Assembly (NCBI GenBank): GCA_009777835.1
Contig: WRKZ01000012.1
Coordinates: 1-38,709 of the forward strand
Direction of reading: 5' to 3'
Length of the DNA: 38,709 nucleotides
From: Oscillospiraceae bacterium
Lineage (GTDB): Bacteria; Bacillota; Clostridia; Oscillospirales; Ruminococcaceae
The notes under the pieces are model-generated. The model was not told the DNA's origin and did no database searches. It saw only the letters and a program-made list of their open reading frames with translations. This document shows positions 23,644 through 30,537 of the stretch, in pieces. Each line of letters opens with the position of its first letter. The first letter of the stretch is position 1. The translations under genes and the position numbers were made by a program.

Positions 23644-24981
23644 ATGCGGTACAGAAAACTAAAGCGCGGTATATCTATATTATTGGTCTTGGCGTTCGTT
23701 GTCGGAATCGTGAGTTCCGGGGTGCTGGAAAAACCCACCGAAGCATTCGGAGGGAATTCGATATCTTACCAAGTCTTTCAGCGCGGGGTCGGGTGGACAT
23801 CGACTATACAAGAGCCGAATGTCGCAGGAAACTCCGGCTTAAGCAACAGTCCGTTGGAGTCGCTTTACATCACTTCAACACTGTCCCTCGAATACAGGAC
23901 GCACGTTCAAAATGACGGATGGCACAGTTACGTGTCGAACGGCAACTATTCGGGGCTACCCAACCAGGGAAAACATATCGAGGCGGTTCAAATCAGGCTT
24001 GTCAATGCACCCGGGTGGAACGTATATTATCGTGTGTATATGCGAAATTTGGGTTGGGGCGATTGGGCAATGAATGGTGAGGCTTCTGGTACAGTCGGTC
24101 AAAATCGACCGATTTTGGCGATTCAGATTTTTGTGTCCCCAAAAACGCAACATGTTACCCAAGGCATTGTCGCAAACGGAACGTTTACAAGTGAAGTTCA
24201 ACATGCCGCCTATCCGGGAGATACTTTAAGTTTCAATGTAAACTTCTCTCGGCAAGCACAAGTTCGTTTTATAAACGAATCAACGGGAATTTACTATTAT
24301 TGGAATGTATCTGCCGGTCCCCATAGCACTTCGTGGACTGTACCAACTGCAGGTATATATAGGTTTGCAATAGTGAACCAAACTAACTTCCCGATGGTTG
24401 TGATTCAAACCGCTTCATGGACACACACCCGTAACGTTAAAACCCGTCTTGCGCGAATTATAACCGACTGGAATGGTATTGAGGGTAATGCCACCGATGC
24501 TTTCAACGCTGCCACACCTGCTCTTATGGAAAAATTCGGTATAAAGTTAATACTCGCTTTGACTACTACGAACGGCAACTTAAGCGGATACTGCCCGCGG
24601 ACTACGATTGATGAAATCTGTCGTGTCGGAAATAATCTGTGCGGGCAAACTTGTAACGGAGTTCATCATAAGAATGGATCGCGTGTACTTGGAATAGACC
24701 CTGGATTTTTGGAATACGTTGTGCGGGTTGTGGGTTACAGGATGTGTTATTCCTCAAATGGCCATGGCGAGATTGCGGGTTTGGCTAATGTAAACGGAAG
24801 GAATTCTGTAATATCTACTTTGAGTTCGGGCCAGTTTTTTTCACAGGTTATACAACATGAACTTTCGCATAATTTAGGGGTACAGGGTCATTGTGACAAC
24901 GTATGCACTATGAATGATGACAGTCGTGAAATTAATACATGGTGCAGTAGTTGTAGTAATCAGATTTTCAACAATAAATAG
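23644..24981 (+). CDS. Secreted ChW-repeat protein with archaemetzincin-like metalloprotease domain
   Basis: 445 residues. A signal peptide (1 to about 35) precedes three clostridial hydrophobic repeats with conserved Gly-Trp (RGVGW, NDGWHSYV, RNLGWGDW; about 41-165), then a beta-rich spacer (about 180-260) and a zincin domain. Its C-terminal motif is HELSHNLGVQGHC (His405, Glu406, His409, Gly412, His416), then Cys421, Met423 and CSSC (434-437). This resembles the archaemetzincin pattern HExxHxxGxxHC, CxM, CxxC, with one extra residue before the third His. ChW repeats are thought to bind the cell surface or large complexes. ATG 23644 has AGGTGG upstream. The later part is A+T-rich compared with neighbouring housekeeping genes. 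Confidence 0.82.
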   Translation: MRYRKLKRGISILLVLAFVVGIVSSGVLEKPTEAFGGNSISYQVFQRGVGWTSTIQEPNVAGNSGLSNSPLESLYITSTLSLEYRTHVQNDGWHSYVSNGNYSGLPNQGKHIEAVQIRLVNAPGWNVYYRVYMRNLGWGDWAMNGEASGTVGQNRPILAIQIFVSPKTQHVTQGIVANGTFTSEVQHAAYPGDTLSFNVNFSRQAQVRFINESTGIYYYWNVSAGPHSTSWTVPTAGIYRFAIVNQTNFPMVVIQTASWTHTRNVKTRLARIITDWNGIEGNATDAFNAATPALMEKFGIKLILALTTTNGNLSGYCPRTTIDEICRVGNNLCGQTCNGVHHKNGSRVLGIDPGFLEYVVRVVGYRMCYSSNGHGEIAGLANVNGRNSVISTLSSGQFFSQVIQHELSHNLGVQGHCDNVCTMNDDSREINTWCSSCSNQIFNNK

Positions 24982-25021
24982 TTGGAAATAAAATTTTATT
25001 TAATTTAGGGAGGTAATAATC

Positions 25022-25693
25022 ATGAAATTAAAAATGGTTTTAGCAGTTGTTTTTGCATTGGTGTTATTGCTTAATGGTTGTTCAGAAACAAATAATAGTA
25101 AAATAGATGTGCTACAGGAAGTTTCAGAAGACTTGGGTGAATCAATAGCCTGTTTTTCTCCGTGGGTGAGTGTGTTAATCAAAGATTCCATCGATTTCGA
25201 GAGTGAAATTATTAATCGAATAAAAATTCCACCGGAAACAGATGACTCGGATGGAGATTATCATTTATATTTTACAAATGAGATAGGACGTATATCAAGC
25301 TTTTATAATCTTGTGAATTTAAAAATTGACGGATATACGTTAAACAAGGCTGACATTAATAAGCAAAATTTTATTTATTACTTTGAATCAATAGAAGAAA
25401 AAGTTGAAAGTTCTTCTATTTTAGTAACAATAACTCGACAAGATTGGAATGTTACTCATTATCCTAAAATCGACCCATATGAACGCATATTAGAAACAAT
25501 AATGTTTGGAGCCGATACCTATTTGACTGAAGATAATTTTGTATATTACGAAAGTGCAAATCGTATTTTAGCTCAAATAGGGGATACAATTTTCACAATC
25601 TCCGTCCCCGAACACCTCGCCGACTACGAATACCTCCGTGACCTTGCGTTTGATTTGATTAAATCGGCTGAGTTGGTAAAGGTGGGCGAGTAG
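25022..25693 (+). CDS. Predicted lipoprotein, paralogue 1
   Basis: 223 residues with a lipoprotein signal (lipobox LNGC near residue 20); I do not recognise the family. The mature part is A+T-rich, acidic and mostly unlike its neighbour, but the last 50 residues (RILAQIGDTIFTISVPEHL and on) match the next gene, and 51 bases of that end are identical between the two. It follows the ChW protease by 40 nt with GGGAGG as SD, suggesting a shared surface function or co-acquisition. Confidence 0.8.
   Translation: MKLKMVLAVVFALVLLLNGCSETNNSKIDVLQEVSEDLGESIACFSPWVSVLIKDSIDFESEIINRIKIPPETDDSDGDYHLYFTNEIGRISSFYNLVNLKIDGYTLNKADINKQNFIYYFESIEEKVESSSILVTITRQDWNVTHYPKIDPYERILETIMFGADTYLTEDNFVYYESANRILAQIGDTIFTISVPEHLADYEYLRDLAFDLIKSAELVKVGE
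25604..25654 (+). repeat. 51-bp identical segment, lipoprotein 1 copy
   Basis: Identical to 26388-26438. G+C-rich compared with the rest of both genes; encodes VPEHLADYEYLRDLAFD. Confidence 0.95.
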
Positions 25694-25733
25694 GCGGGAA
25701 AACGTTTCTTGCTATGAGCGGGAGGAGAATATT

Positions 25734-26477
25734 ATGAAAACTAAAAAAATCATTGCAACGCTTATTGCCGTTGTATTACTCACAACACTTTCCGGGTGCG
25801 AAAATGTAGAAGAAGTGGGTTCTTCCTCTGATTATGAAAATGCAAGAGAAGAATCTTCCAACGAGTATAAAGAATCTGAAGAATCAGATAAAATTTTTGA
25901 AGAAAGCTGTAACGAAGTTGCCTCGGTAGAAATATTGGGTAACAATAGGACAAATTTCAAAAGTGAAATTATTAACGAAATCGAAAAATCCAAAACTTTA
26001 ACCCGCAATGATAATAATTATGGAACGTATTCAGCAAATAGAATTCCGGAAATTAAGGAGTTTTATTACCCTAAAATCGAAATTGAAGGGTATGAATTGT
26101 TTGTTGTGCATTTAACAAAATTCAGTATTATGTATTATTACGCTCCCGGTGAAAAACTCAAAAAGGAAGAAGAGTTTATTCCGTGGCAAATGTATGATGA
26201 CAGTATTAATGTGCTAATACGGAGACCGGACTCAAAAAATGCCCATAATGCCCATGATGATTCTTTAGAAAAAATTGCCGAAGCAAATGCCCATAATGGT
26301 ATGGTTTTAACCGTTGATAATCTTTTGTATTATCGTGATGGCGATAATGTTCGAGGTCAAGTTGGTGAAGTGAACTTCCGTATAACTGTCCCCGAACACC
26401 TCGCCGACTACGAATACCTCCGTGACCTTGCGTTTGATGTAATCAAAAACGCCGAACTAGTCACCGTGAAAGATTGA
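25734..26477 (+). CDS. Predicted lipoprotein, paralogue 2
   Basis: 247 residues with lipobox LSGC near residue 22, a Glu/Ser-rich spacer (about 25-60) and an unrecognised mature domain. The region FKSEIINEIEKSKTL and the C-terminal VPEHLADYEYLRDLAFD align with paralogue 1, so the two come from a duplication. A short internal repeat NAHNAHD/NAHNG is visible (about 166-186). GGGAGGAG precedes the ATG. It closes the A+T-rich island before a bidirectional terminator. Confidence 0.8.
   Translation: MKTKKIIATLIAVVLLTTLSGCENVEEVGSSSDYENAREESSNEYKESEESDKIFEESCNEVASVEILGNNRTNFKSEIINEIEKSKTLTRNDNNYGTYSANRIPEIKEFYYPKIEIEGYELFVVHLTKFSIMYYYAPGEKLKKEEEFIPWQMYDDSINVLIRRPDSKNAHNAHDDSLEKIAEANAHNGMVLTVDNLLYYRDGDNVRGQVGEVNFRITVPEHLADYEYLRDLAFDVIKNAELVTVKD
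26388..26438 (+). repeat. 51-bp identical segment, lipoprotein 2 copy
   Basis: Identical to 25604-25654, in the same codon frame. Confidence 0.95.
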
Positions 26478-26551
26478 TTCACCCCGGGACTCGGTTTGAC
26501 TCGTGTCAAGAACGAGCGGTAAGTCCTCGTTGAAGATAGGAAGATAGATTA

Positions 26552-26590
26552 ACAGCCCCGTCTCGCAATTGAGACAGGGCTGTTTATACT
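26552..26590. terminator. Bidirectional terminator between lipoproteins and rplL
   Basis: AACAGCCCCGTCTC pairs with GAGACAGGGCTGTT (one C-A mismatch) around a 6-nt loop, followed by TTTAT to the right and AATC to the left. Confidence 0.8.
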
Positions 26591-26611
26591 GTTAATTTAA
26601 GAAAAACGCGC

Positions 26612-26986
26612 TTATTTCAATTCAACAGCCGCGCCCGCAGCTTCGAGTTTTGCTTTGAGCTCGTCGGCTTCAGCTTTGCCGAGCCCTTCTTTAACAGCTT
26701 TAGGTGCCGCTTCAACGAATTCTTTCGCTTCTTTCAGACCTAATCCGGTGATTTCTTTCACGACTTTGATTACGTCCATCTTCTTCGCGCCGAAGTTAGC
26801 GAGGATAACGTCAAACTCGGTCTTTTCTTCAGCTGCCGCCGCGCCGCCGCCTGCCGCAGGACCTGCCGCAACCATTGCCGCCGCCGAAACCCCAAATTCT
26901 TCTTCGAGGGCTTTTACTAAATCGTTAAGCTCTAACACGGATAACTTTTTTACCTCTTCTACAAGAGCGGTAATCTTTTCAGACAT
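26612..26986 (-). CDS. rplL: 50S ribosomal protein L7/L12
   Basis: 124 residues: N-terminal dimerisation helices ([20 protein letters not shown]), a flexible Ala/Gly hinge ([16 protein letters not shown]), and the C-terminal factor-binding domain ([28 protein letters not shown]). It forms the ribosomal stalk that recruits GTPase factors. It follows rplJ by 41 nt in the usual order. Confidence 0.98.
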   Translation of the reverse strand: MSEKITALVEEVKKLSVLELNDLVKALEEEFGVSAAAMVAAGPAAGGGAAAAEEKTEFDVILANFGAKKMDVIKVVKEITGLGLKEAKEFVEAAPKAVKEGLGKAEADELKAKLEAAGAAVELK

Positions 26987-27027
26987 TGTTATAATTCTCC
27001 TTTTTTAATATGTGTGTTTGGATTTTT

Positions 27028-27588
27028 TTATTCTGCCGCTGCTTCCGGAGCTGCGTCCGAAGCTTCTGTCGCAGGGGCTGTTTCGGTGACCTCACCGTCT
27101 TTTTTAGCGATTTCGCTAATCGCGATTGCAAGCCTTTGCATCGGCGATTGCAGCATGAACAGCAATTTAGATACAAGAACCTCTTTACTCGGCAGTTTCG
27201 CATATTCGATGATTGTCACCGAATCAACGGGTTTTCCTTCAATGAATCCCGCTTTGATGCCGTACTTGCCTTTGGAAGATTCGACCTGCTCATACGTGAG
27301 TTTTGGCGCGACTATGATGTCTTCTTCAGAAAGAGCGATTGCGGTTTCACCGGTGAGATGAACATTCAGCTCTTCAAGCCCTGCTTTTTCAAAAGCGCGG
27401 GACAAGAGCGAGTTTTTCACCACGAAATAATCGACGTTGGCTTCACGCATGGCTTTGCGCAACTTTGTGTCTTCGTCAACGGTGATTCCCTTATAGTTCG
27501 CGAGAACGCCGCAAGCGGATTTATTCAGCTTTTCGGCGAGTTCCGTCACGAATTTCTCTTTCTTCTTTAAGATTTTTGGACTTGGCAT
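27028..27588 (-). CDS. rplJ: 50S ribosomal protein L10
   Basis: 186 residues with the RNA-binding N-terminal domain (KFVTELAEKLNKSACGVLANYKGI) and the L7/L12-docking C-terminal helix. An Ala/Glu-rich tail (TETAPATEASDAAPEAAAE) extends beyond the Bacillus length of 166. It is expected to repress its own operon with L7/L12 by binding the leader at 27593-27775. Confidence 0.97.
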   Translation of the reverse strand: MPSPKILKKKEKFVTELAEKLNKSACGVLANYKGITVDEDTKLRKAMREANVDYFVVKNSLLSRAFEKAGLEELNVHLTGETAIALSEEDIIVAPKLTYEQVESSKGKYGIKAGFIEGKPVDSVTIIEYAKLPSKEVLVSKLLFMLQSPMQRLAIAISEIAKKDGEVTETAPATEASDAAPEAAAE

Positions 27589-27592
27589 TCTT

Positions 27593-27775
27593 CTTTCGTT
27601 TTCTCCTTTCGTTAAAATTCGAGGAAGTAAAAAAGCCTTTTCTTTGCTTCTTTAATAAAGTAAGAAGCTTTGAGAAAAGGGCTTACATGGCTATAATTCA
27701 AGTACGCACACATTCCTCGGCGGGATTTACAAAATCGGATTTTCGCCGATGAACACCCGCTGTCTGTAGAACAGC
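27593..27775 (-). ncRNA. Ribosomal protein L10 leader with attenuator
   Basis: On the minus strand the L10-binding motif is visible as ACAGCGGGTG followed by AAATCCCGCCGAGGA, and nearer the gene lies an intrinsic terminator (AAGCCCTTTTCT with AGAAAAGGCTTTTTT, 27629-27684). This is the Firmicutes L10 leader layout: binding of L10/L12 should favour termination. Confidence 0.88.
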
Positions 27776-27781
27776 AGATTA

Positions 27782-27810
27782 ATCATAGCACAATTTTGCG
27801 TGAAAGTCAA
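27782..27810 (-). promoter_or_regulatory. Promoter of rplJL
   Basis: On the minus strand TTGACT (27810-27805), 17 nt, TATGAT (27787-27782). An A/T-rich tract lies between it and the divergent tRNA promoter and could serve both as an UP element. Confidence 0.85.
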
Positions 27811-27860
27811 GCGTTTTTTTGAATTTTTTTGAAATTTCTGAAAATTTTTTCAAAAAACGC

Positions 27861-27889
27861 TTGACAAACTGTTTTTTCTATGATATAAT
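27861..27889 (+). promoter_or_regulatory. Promoter of tRNA-Thr(GGT)
   Basis: TTGACA at 27861-27866, 17 nt, TATAAT at 27884-27889. Preceded by AAAAAACGC, the same upstream sequence as at several other promoters in the window. Confidence 0.9.
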
Positions 27890-27987
27890 CAGACTTGCTT
27901 GTGGGTTTCTTCTGAATTTCAAGCCGATTCTCCATGAAAATTAAACTTTTGCCATGTTTCGGCAATTTATCTTGGGAATGTTAAACC

Positions 27988-28060
27988 GCTTCTATGGCGC
28001 AGTAGGTAGCGCGCATCCTTGGTAAGGATGAGGTCATCGGTTCGAATCCGATTAGAAGCT
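27988..28060 (+). tRNA. tRNA-Thr (GGT)
   Basis: Acceptor GCTTCTA pairs with TAGAAGC; anticodon stem CATCC/GGATG with loop TTGGTAA gives anticodon GGT; T-arm ATCGGTTCGAATCCGAT. Discriminator T, no encoded CCA. Confidence 0.95.
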
Positions 28061-28078
28061 CTCGCTTTTTCGTAAAAA

Positions 28079-28140
28079 ACGCTTGAAACTCAAATTTTCG
28101 AGCGGTTTTTGTTTTTAGCCTATTCGTATAGGCTTTTTTT
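28079..28140 (+). terminator. Tandem intrinsic terminators after tRNA-Thr(GGT)
   Basis: First hairpin GCTTGAAA/TTTCGAGC (28081-28103) followed by GGTTTTTG; second, perfect hairpin AGCCTAT-TCGT-ATAGGCT (28117-28134) followed by T6. Confidence 0.88.
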
Positions 28141-28160
28141 GTTGCCTGCGCAACGAAAGT
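28141..28160 (-). repeat. 20-bp dispersed motif, inverted copy
   Basis: Minus strand ACTTTCGTTGCGCAGGCAAC; GTTGC and GCAAC pair perfectly. Together with the plus copy at 28550-28569 it forms outward-pointing inverted repeats around about 0.4 kb. Confidence 0.75.
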
Positions 28161-28264
28161 TGGTACTGTGCGCCGAACTCCTATGATATACTATGAATTA
28201 AGAAATCGAAAAGGGCGGGAGAAACGGCGGAAAAATCTGAAAATTGAGGGAGGTGTGAAAAAGT

Positions 28265-28363
28265 TTGAATAAGAGCTCACGGGGTCGGCGGCTTCTCCGT
28301 CGAGCAGGTGAGCTTGACAGGCTTGAATTCATGCCACTTTGTGGCAGAAAGTCATGGTCATAA
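28265..28363 (+). other. Possible small ORF through hairpin C, ending GRKSWS-stop
   Basis: From a TTG with GGGAGG 11 nt upstream, 32 codons stay open through the hairpin repeat to TAA 28361-28363. An internal ATG at 28331 gives MPLCGRKSWS. The end matches the W-S-stop leaders found before iscU, the PL11 gene and aspS, but here no gene start lies 2-3 nt downstream. Probably non-coding or a remnant. Confidence 0.3.
28267..28318 (-). repeat. Hairpin repeat copy C
   Basis: On the minus strand it begins GTCAAGCTCACCTGC and ends CCCCGTGAGCTCTTATTC. The stem AAGCTCAC/GTGAGCTCTT has the same CT bulge as copies A and B but different paired bases, and it encloses a CGG-AGAAG-CCG loop. Confidence 0.75.
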
Positions 28364-28390
28364 CAGTCAAAAAAATCCATGTCAATTCTC

Positions 28391-28419
28391 TTGACATTCC
28401 CCCGGGAACGTGGTATAAT
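28391..28419 (+). promoter_or_regulatory. Strong promoter of the structured RNA
   Basis: TTGACA at 28391-28396, 17 nt, TATAAT at 28414-28419, TGG directly before the -10. One of the closest matches to consensus in the window. Confidence 0.88.
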
Positions 28420-28425
28420 TATTAA

Positions 28426-28598
28426 ACTGCAACAAATGTCTTGACATTTGTCGGTTTAATTTGCCGGCTGCGTCGGTTGCCCCATAGGGGCGAGACGCAG
28501 GGCAATTTTGAGCAACGGAAGTCACGAGCGGCTCTGCCGTGAGTGTCAAGACTTTCGTTGCGGAGCAATAGTCAGTTTGAAAAAGCTTCGGCATTTTT
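28426..28598 (+). ncRNA. Candidate structured non-coding RNA or long 5' leader
   Basis: Begins about 7 nt after a near-consensus -10. Hairpins in order: ACAAATGTC/GACATTTGT (28432-28451), a two-tier CTGCGTC/GACGCAG with inner GCCCC-ATA-GGGGC (28468-28500), TCACG/CGTGA (28522-28542), and GACT..GTTGC/GCAAT..AGTC (28550-28573). AAACTG at 28424 can close with CAGTTT at 28573-28578. A UUCG-capped hairpin (AAAAAGC-TTCG-GCATTTTT, 28580-28598) resembles a terminator. No known RNA family recognised. It could be a stand-alone RNA of about 170 nt or a regulatory leader of the gene at 28668. Confidence 0.55.
28550..28569 (+). repeat. 20-bp dispersed motif, copy inside the structured RNA
   Basis: GACTTTCGTTGCGGAGCAAT, one mismatch from the copy after the recombinase (32183-32202) and one from that before prs (16497-16516). 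Confidence 0.85.
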
Positions 28599-28667
28599 GA
28601 ACCGGGTAGCTTTGCTATGCTGTGCGAAACACGCATAAAAAGAATATATTATCGGGGGTAAAGAAGA

Positions 28668-29291
28668 ATGACTAACGCAGGAAATCTCATAGCGGATGTA
28701 CCGCTCAAAAAGAAAGGGAGGAGTGCGCAATTTTTCAGCGACCGCGTAGAATTTAACGGACAGAGCGTTCGTTATGATGATATCGACATATTAAGAACAA
28801 AGGCTCAAACCACGATTCATACATACGCCGCCATTCCGGTAGGGCGTAGCTTTGATGGTGCGGTTAATTTCAAGATGAAGAACGGTAAATCATTAAAAAT
28901 AAACTTAAGCAGTATGACTGTTTTGGGGATACCGTTCGGCGGCAGTGCCCGCAAGAACGAGAAATTATATCCCGCTTTGTTTGATGCTGTCTTTTCTGTT
29001 GTCGCGCAAAATATGGCGCAAAGGTATATAGAGATGATAAGGGCGGGCAATCAGGTCGAGGTTGCGGGGCTTATCATTAACGGTTCGGCGGCTTCCCCCA
29101 AGCCTAAGGGAAAGAAACCCGTTACCGTTTCAATTACGAGAGAGAATTACCGTGATGCGCAAATTAACGGGGGTTACGGTGTAATGGTATACGATAAATC
29201 AGGTGAAAGCATCTGGTGTTCTTCGGTGTGGGATAACGCAAACGTCTTGGTTCTCCCGTATATCCTCGATACTTTTTTCGGTACGGTTTAG
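28668..29291 (+). CDS. Unknown protein, possible PH-like domain
   Basis: 207 residues, not recognised with confidence. No signal peptide or membrane helix. The first 110 residues alternate short strands (RSAQFFSDRVEFNGQSVRYDDIDILRTKAQT) and end in a helix, the pattern of bacterial pleckstrin-homology-like domains. The C-terminal part (about 150-207) contains ITRENYRDAQINGGYGVMVYD and SSVWDNANVLVLPYIL. It follows the structured RNA by about 70 nt with GGGGGTAAAG as SD. The next gene also looks PH-like, so the two may act together. Confidence 0.7.
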   Translation: MTNAGNLIADVPLKKKGRSAQFFSDRVEFNGQSVRYDDIDILRTKAQTTIHTYAAIPVGRSFDGAVNFKMKNGKSLKINLSSMTVLGIPFGGSARKNEKLYPALFDAVFSVVAQNMAQRYIEMIRAGNQVEVAGLIINGSAASPKPKGKKPVTVSITRENYRDAQINGGYGVMVYDKSGESIWCSSVWDNANVLVLPYILDTFFGTV

Positions 29292-29311
29292 TTTGAAAGT
29301 AAGGAGGACGC

Positions 29312-29731
29312 ATGACCGATACCAAGTGCCGTATTTGCAAAGCAAAACTTAAGGGGGGAATTTGTAATCGGTGCGGTGCCGAATCAATAAGAGAACAACT
29401 CGTGATTTCCGCGGGCGGGCATACTTGGCTGAACGACGGCAGAAAAAACATAAACAAATTTTCGGCTTGCAAGGTTGCCGTTACGAATTTCCGATTAATT
29501 ATCTATAAAATCAAACCCGAAGCGGAAGACCATGCTTTGTCGTTCTTTAAAATGATTGCCAACGCAATCAAAAAAGTTCCCCACATATCCGTTAACCTAG
29601 GCGATATTGAATATGTGAGACGATACGATTCAAAGTTCGTAATCGGAACACGTACCAATGAGTATTCCGTGTCACTGAGCAAGCACAAGGAGTTCCATGA
29701 GTTGCTTGCGAAATATTATCCTCCGGATTGA
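29312..29731 (+). CDS. Zinc-ribbon plus PH-like domain protein
   Basis: 139 residues. An N-terminal Cys4 zinc ribbon (CRICKAKL, then CNRCGAE; residues 6-23) is followed by a PH-like domain: VTNFRLIIYKI, IEYVRRYDSKFVIGTRTNEYSVSLSKHKEFHELLAKYY. This order is seen in small bacterial proteins of unknown role. It starts 20 nt after the previous gene with AAGGAGG. The 200 nt after it hold a copy of the 20-bp motif, a hairpin and then the tRNA-Thr promoter. Confidence 0.72.
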   Translation: MTDTKCRICKAKLKGGICNRCGAESIREQLVISAGGHTWLNDGRKNINKFSACKVAVTNFRLIIYKIKPEAEDHALSFFKMIANAIKKVPHISVNLGDIEYVRRYDSKFVIGTRTNEYSVSLSKHKEFHELLAKYYPPD

Positions 29732-29803
29732 TTTTTCTGCGGGGCTTTTTCGTTGTTTCAAGGGGGTTGAACTGATTTTAGCGAGGGATGTGTAAGGTAT
29801 TAA

Positions 29804-29818
29804 GGCGCAACGAAAGTC
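29804..29818 (-). repeat. Dispersed motif, inverted partial copy
   Basis: Minus strand GACTTTCGTTGCGCC. With the plus copy at 32183-32202 it forms outward-pointing inverted repeats around tRNA-Thr(TGT), the integrase remnant and tnpW-tnpX. A hairpin CCGACGC-AA-GCGTCGG follows at 29869-29884; read on the minus strand the stretch TGCGTCGGTT resembles part of the structured RNA at 28.47 kb. Confidence 0.65.
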
Positions 29819-29938
29819 CCGAACGACTTTGCCTGCTTTCGAGAGCCTCAGTCCGCTTGATGAGAGAACCGACGCAAGCGTCGGGGGATTATATCCTTAC
29901 TTTCAATAAAAATGAGATAAAAATTTTTACGAAAACGC

Positions 29939-29967
29939 TTGACAAACGAAAAGATTTGTGATATAAT
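29939..29967 (+). promoter_or_regulatory. Promoter of tRNA-Thr(TGT)
   Basis: TTGACA at 29939-29944, 17 nt, TATAAT at 29962-29967, with AAAACGC upstream and TTGTGA before the -10. Confidence 0.9.
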
Positions 29968-29982
29968 GCTTTGAGATGAGTC

Positions 29983-30056
29983 GCTGGTGTAGCTCAATTC
30001 GGTAGAGCAGCTGATTTGTAATCAGCAGGTTAGGGGTTCAAGTCCGTTCACCAGCT
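29983..30056 (+). tRNA. tRNA-Thr (TGT)
   Basis: Acceptor GCTGGTG pairs with CACCAGC; anticodon stem GCTGA/TCAGC with loop TTTGTAA gives TGT; T-arm GGGGTTCAAGTCC. Discriminator T. Its 3' side borders the integrase remnant, as at many tRNA integration sites. Confidence 0.95.
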
Positions 30057-30064
30057 TCAATAAC

Positions 30065-30096
30065 AAGAAAACCTGCTTTACAAGCGGGTTTTCTTT
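30065..30096. terminator. Terminator after tRNA-Thr(TGT)
   Basis: AAGAAAACCTGCTT pairs with AAGCGGGTTTTCTT (one T-G pair) around TAC. It also covers the stop codon of the leftward integrase remnant. Confidence 0.88.
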
Positions 30097-30257
30097 AGAT
30101 TATCAACAGGGCTGAACTTGCCGAAGTTGACTAACATTTTCGAGGGAATCAGCTGTGCGTAACGTTTAGTCATTTCGAGGGTGGTATGACCTCCGGTTAA
30201 CTTGACCACAGGTTGATTCAACTCCCTCCAACAAATCAGAGCGATAGTCGGATTTCT
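30078..30257 (-). pseudogene. C-terminal remnant of a tyrosine integrase
   Basis: The minus strand is open for about 59 codons to TAA 30080-30078 and reads LNQPVVKLTGGHTTLEMT, KRYAQLIPSKMLV. GGHTTLEMTKRYAQ matches the end of the phage integrase fold: the third catalytic His (usually LGH) and the Tyr nucleophile in RYAH. The catalytic Arg and Lys regions are missing and an in-frame TGA bounds it upstream. It faces the tRNA-Thr 3' end. It is most likely the relic of an island once integrated at this tRNA. Confidence 0.8.
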
Positions 30258-30280
30258 TCACGGTTGTTACTTTTTCGGAA

Positions 30281-30309
30281 TTAGACAAGCGGTAAGCCGA
30301 ATATATATA
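30281..30309 (+). promoter_or_regulatory. Possible promoter of tnpW-tnpX
   Basis: TTAGAC at 30281-30286, 17 nt, TATATA at 30304-30309. Weaker than the other promoters here. Confidence 0.5.
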
Positions 30310-30344
30310 GTAGCGGACAACTTTTGCGAAAGGGATGTACTGCT

Positions 30345-30515
30345 ATGAATACGAATGAGAATAAATCACTTGAAAATAAATCGTCGCAATATGACGAATA
30401 TGCCGAGTATAAAATCGGAACTACTATATATATCGTAACAGGAACATATAAAAAAGAAGGAAAAGAGGGGTTGTTAGATAAATTATGGCGGTTAATTAAA
30501 AGTGATGGCAATTAG
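30345..30515 (+). CDS. tnpW: TnpW-like small transposon protein
   Basis: 56 residues with an acidic/polar N-terminus and the conserved core KIGTTIYIVTGTYKKEGKEG then LLDKLWRLIKSDGN. This is the pattern of TnpW, the small protein encoded next to TnpX in Tn4451-type elements; its role is not defined. ATG 30345 has AAAGGG upstream. The stop lies 22 nt before the GTG start chosen for tnpX. The pairing identifies the element type even though no cargo remains. Confidence 0.82.
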   Translation: MNTNENKSLENKSSQYDEYAEYKIGTTIYIVTGTYKKEGKEGLLDKLWRLIKSDGN

Positions 30516-30537
30516 TGCTTTACATTTTGGAGAAATC

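Noticed and set aside
23403-23915. 170-codon frame over the region upstream of the ChW protease
   Set aside because: It crosses a terminator-like hairpin and the promoter and enters the ChW gene in another frame.
27861-27889. Assigning this promoter to rplJ
   Set aside because: It points away from rplJ. The leftward promoter at 27782-27810 fits the L10 leader and the rightward one fits tRNA-Thr.
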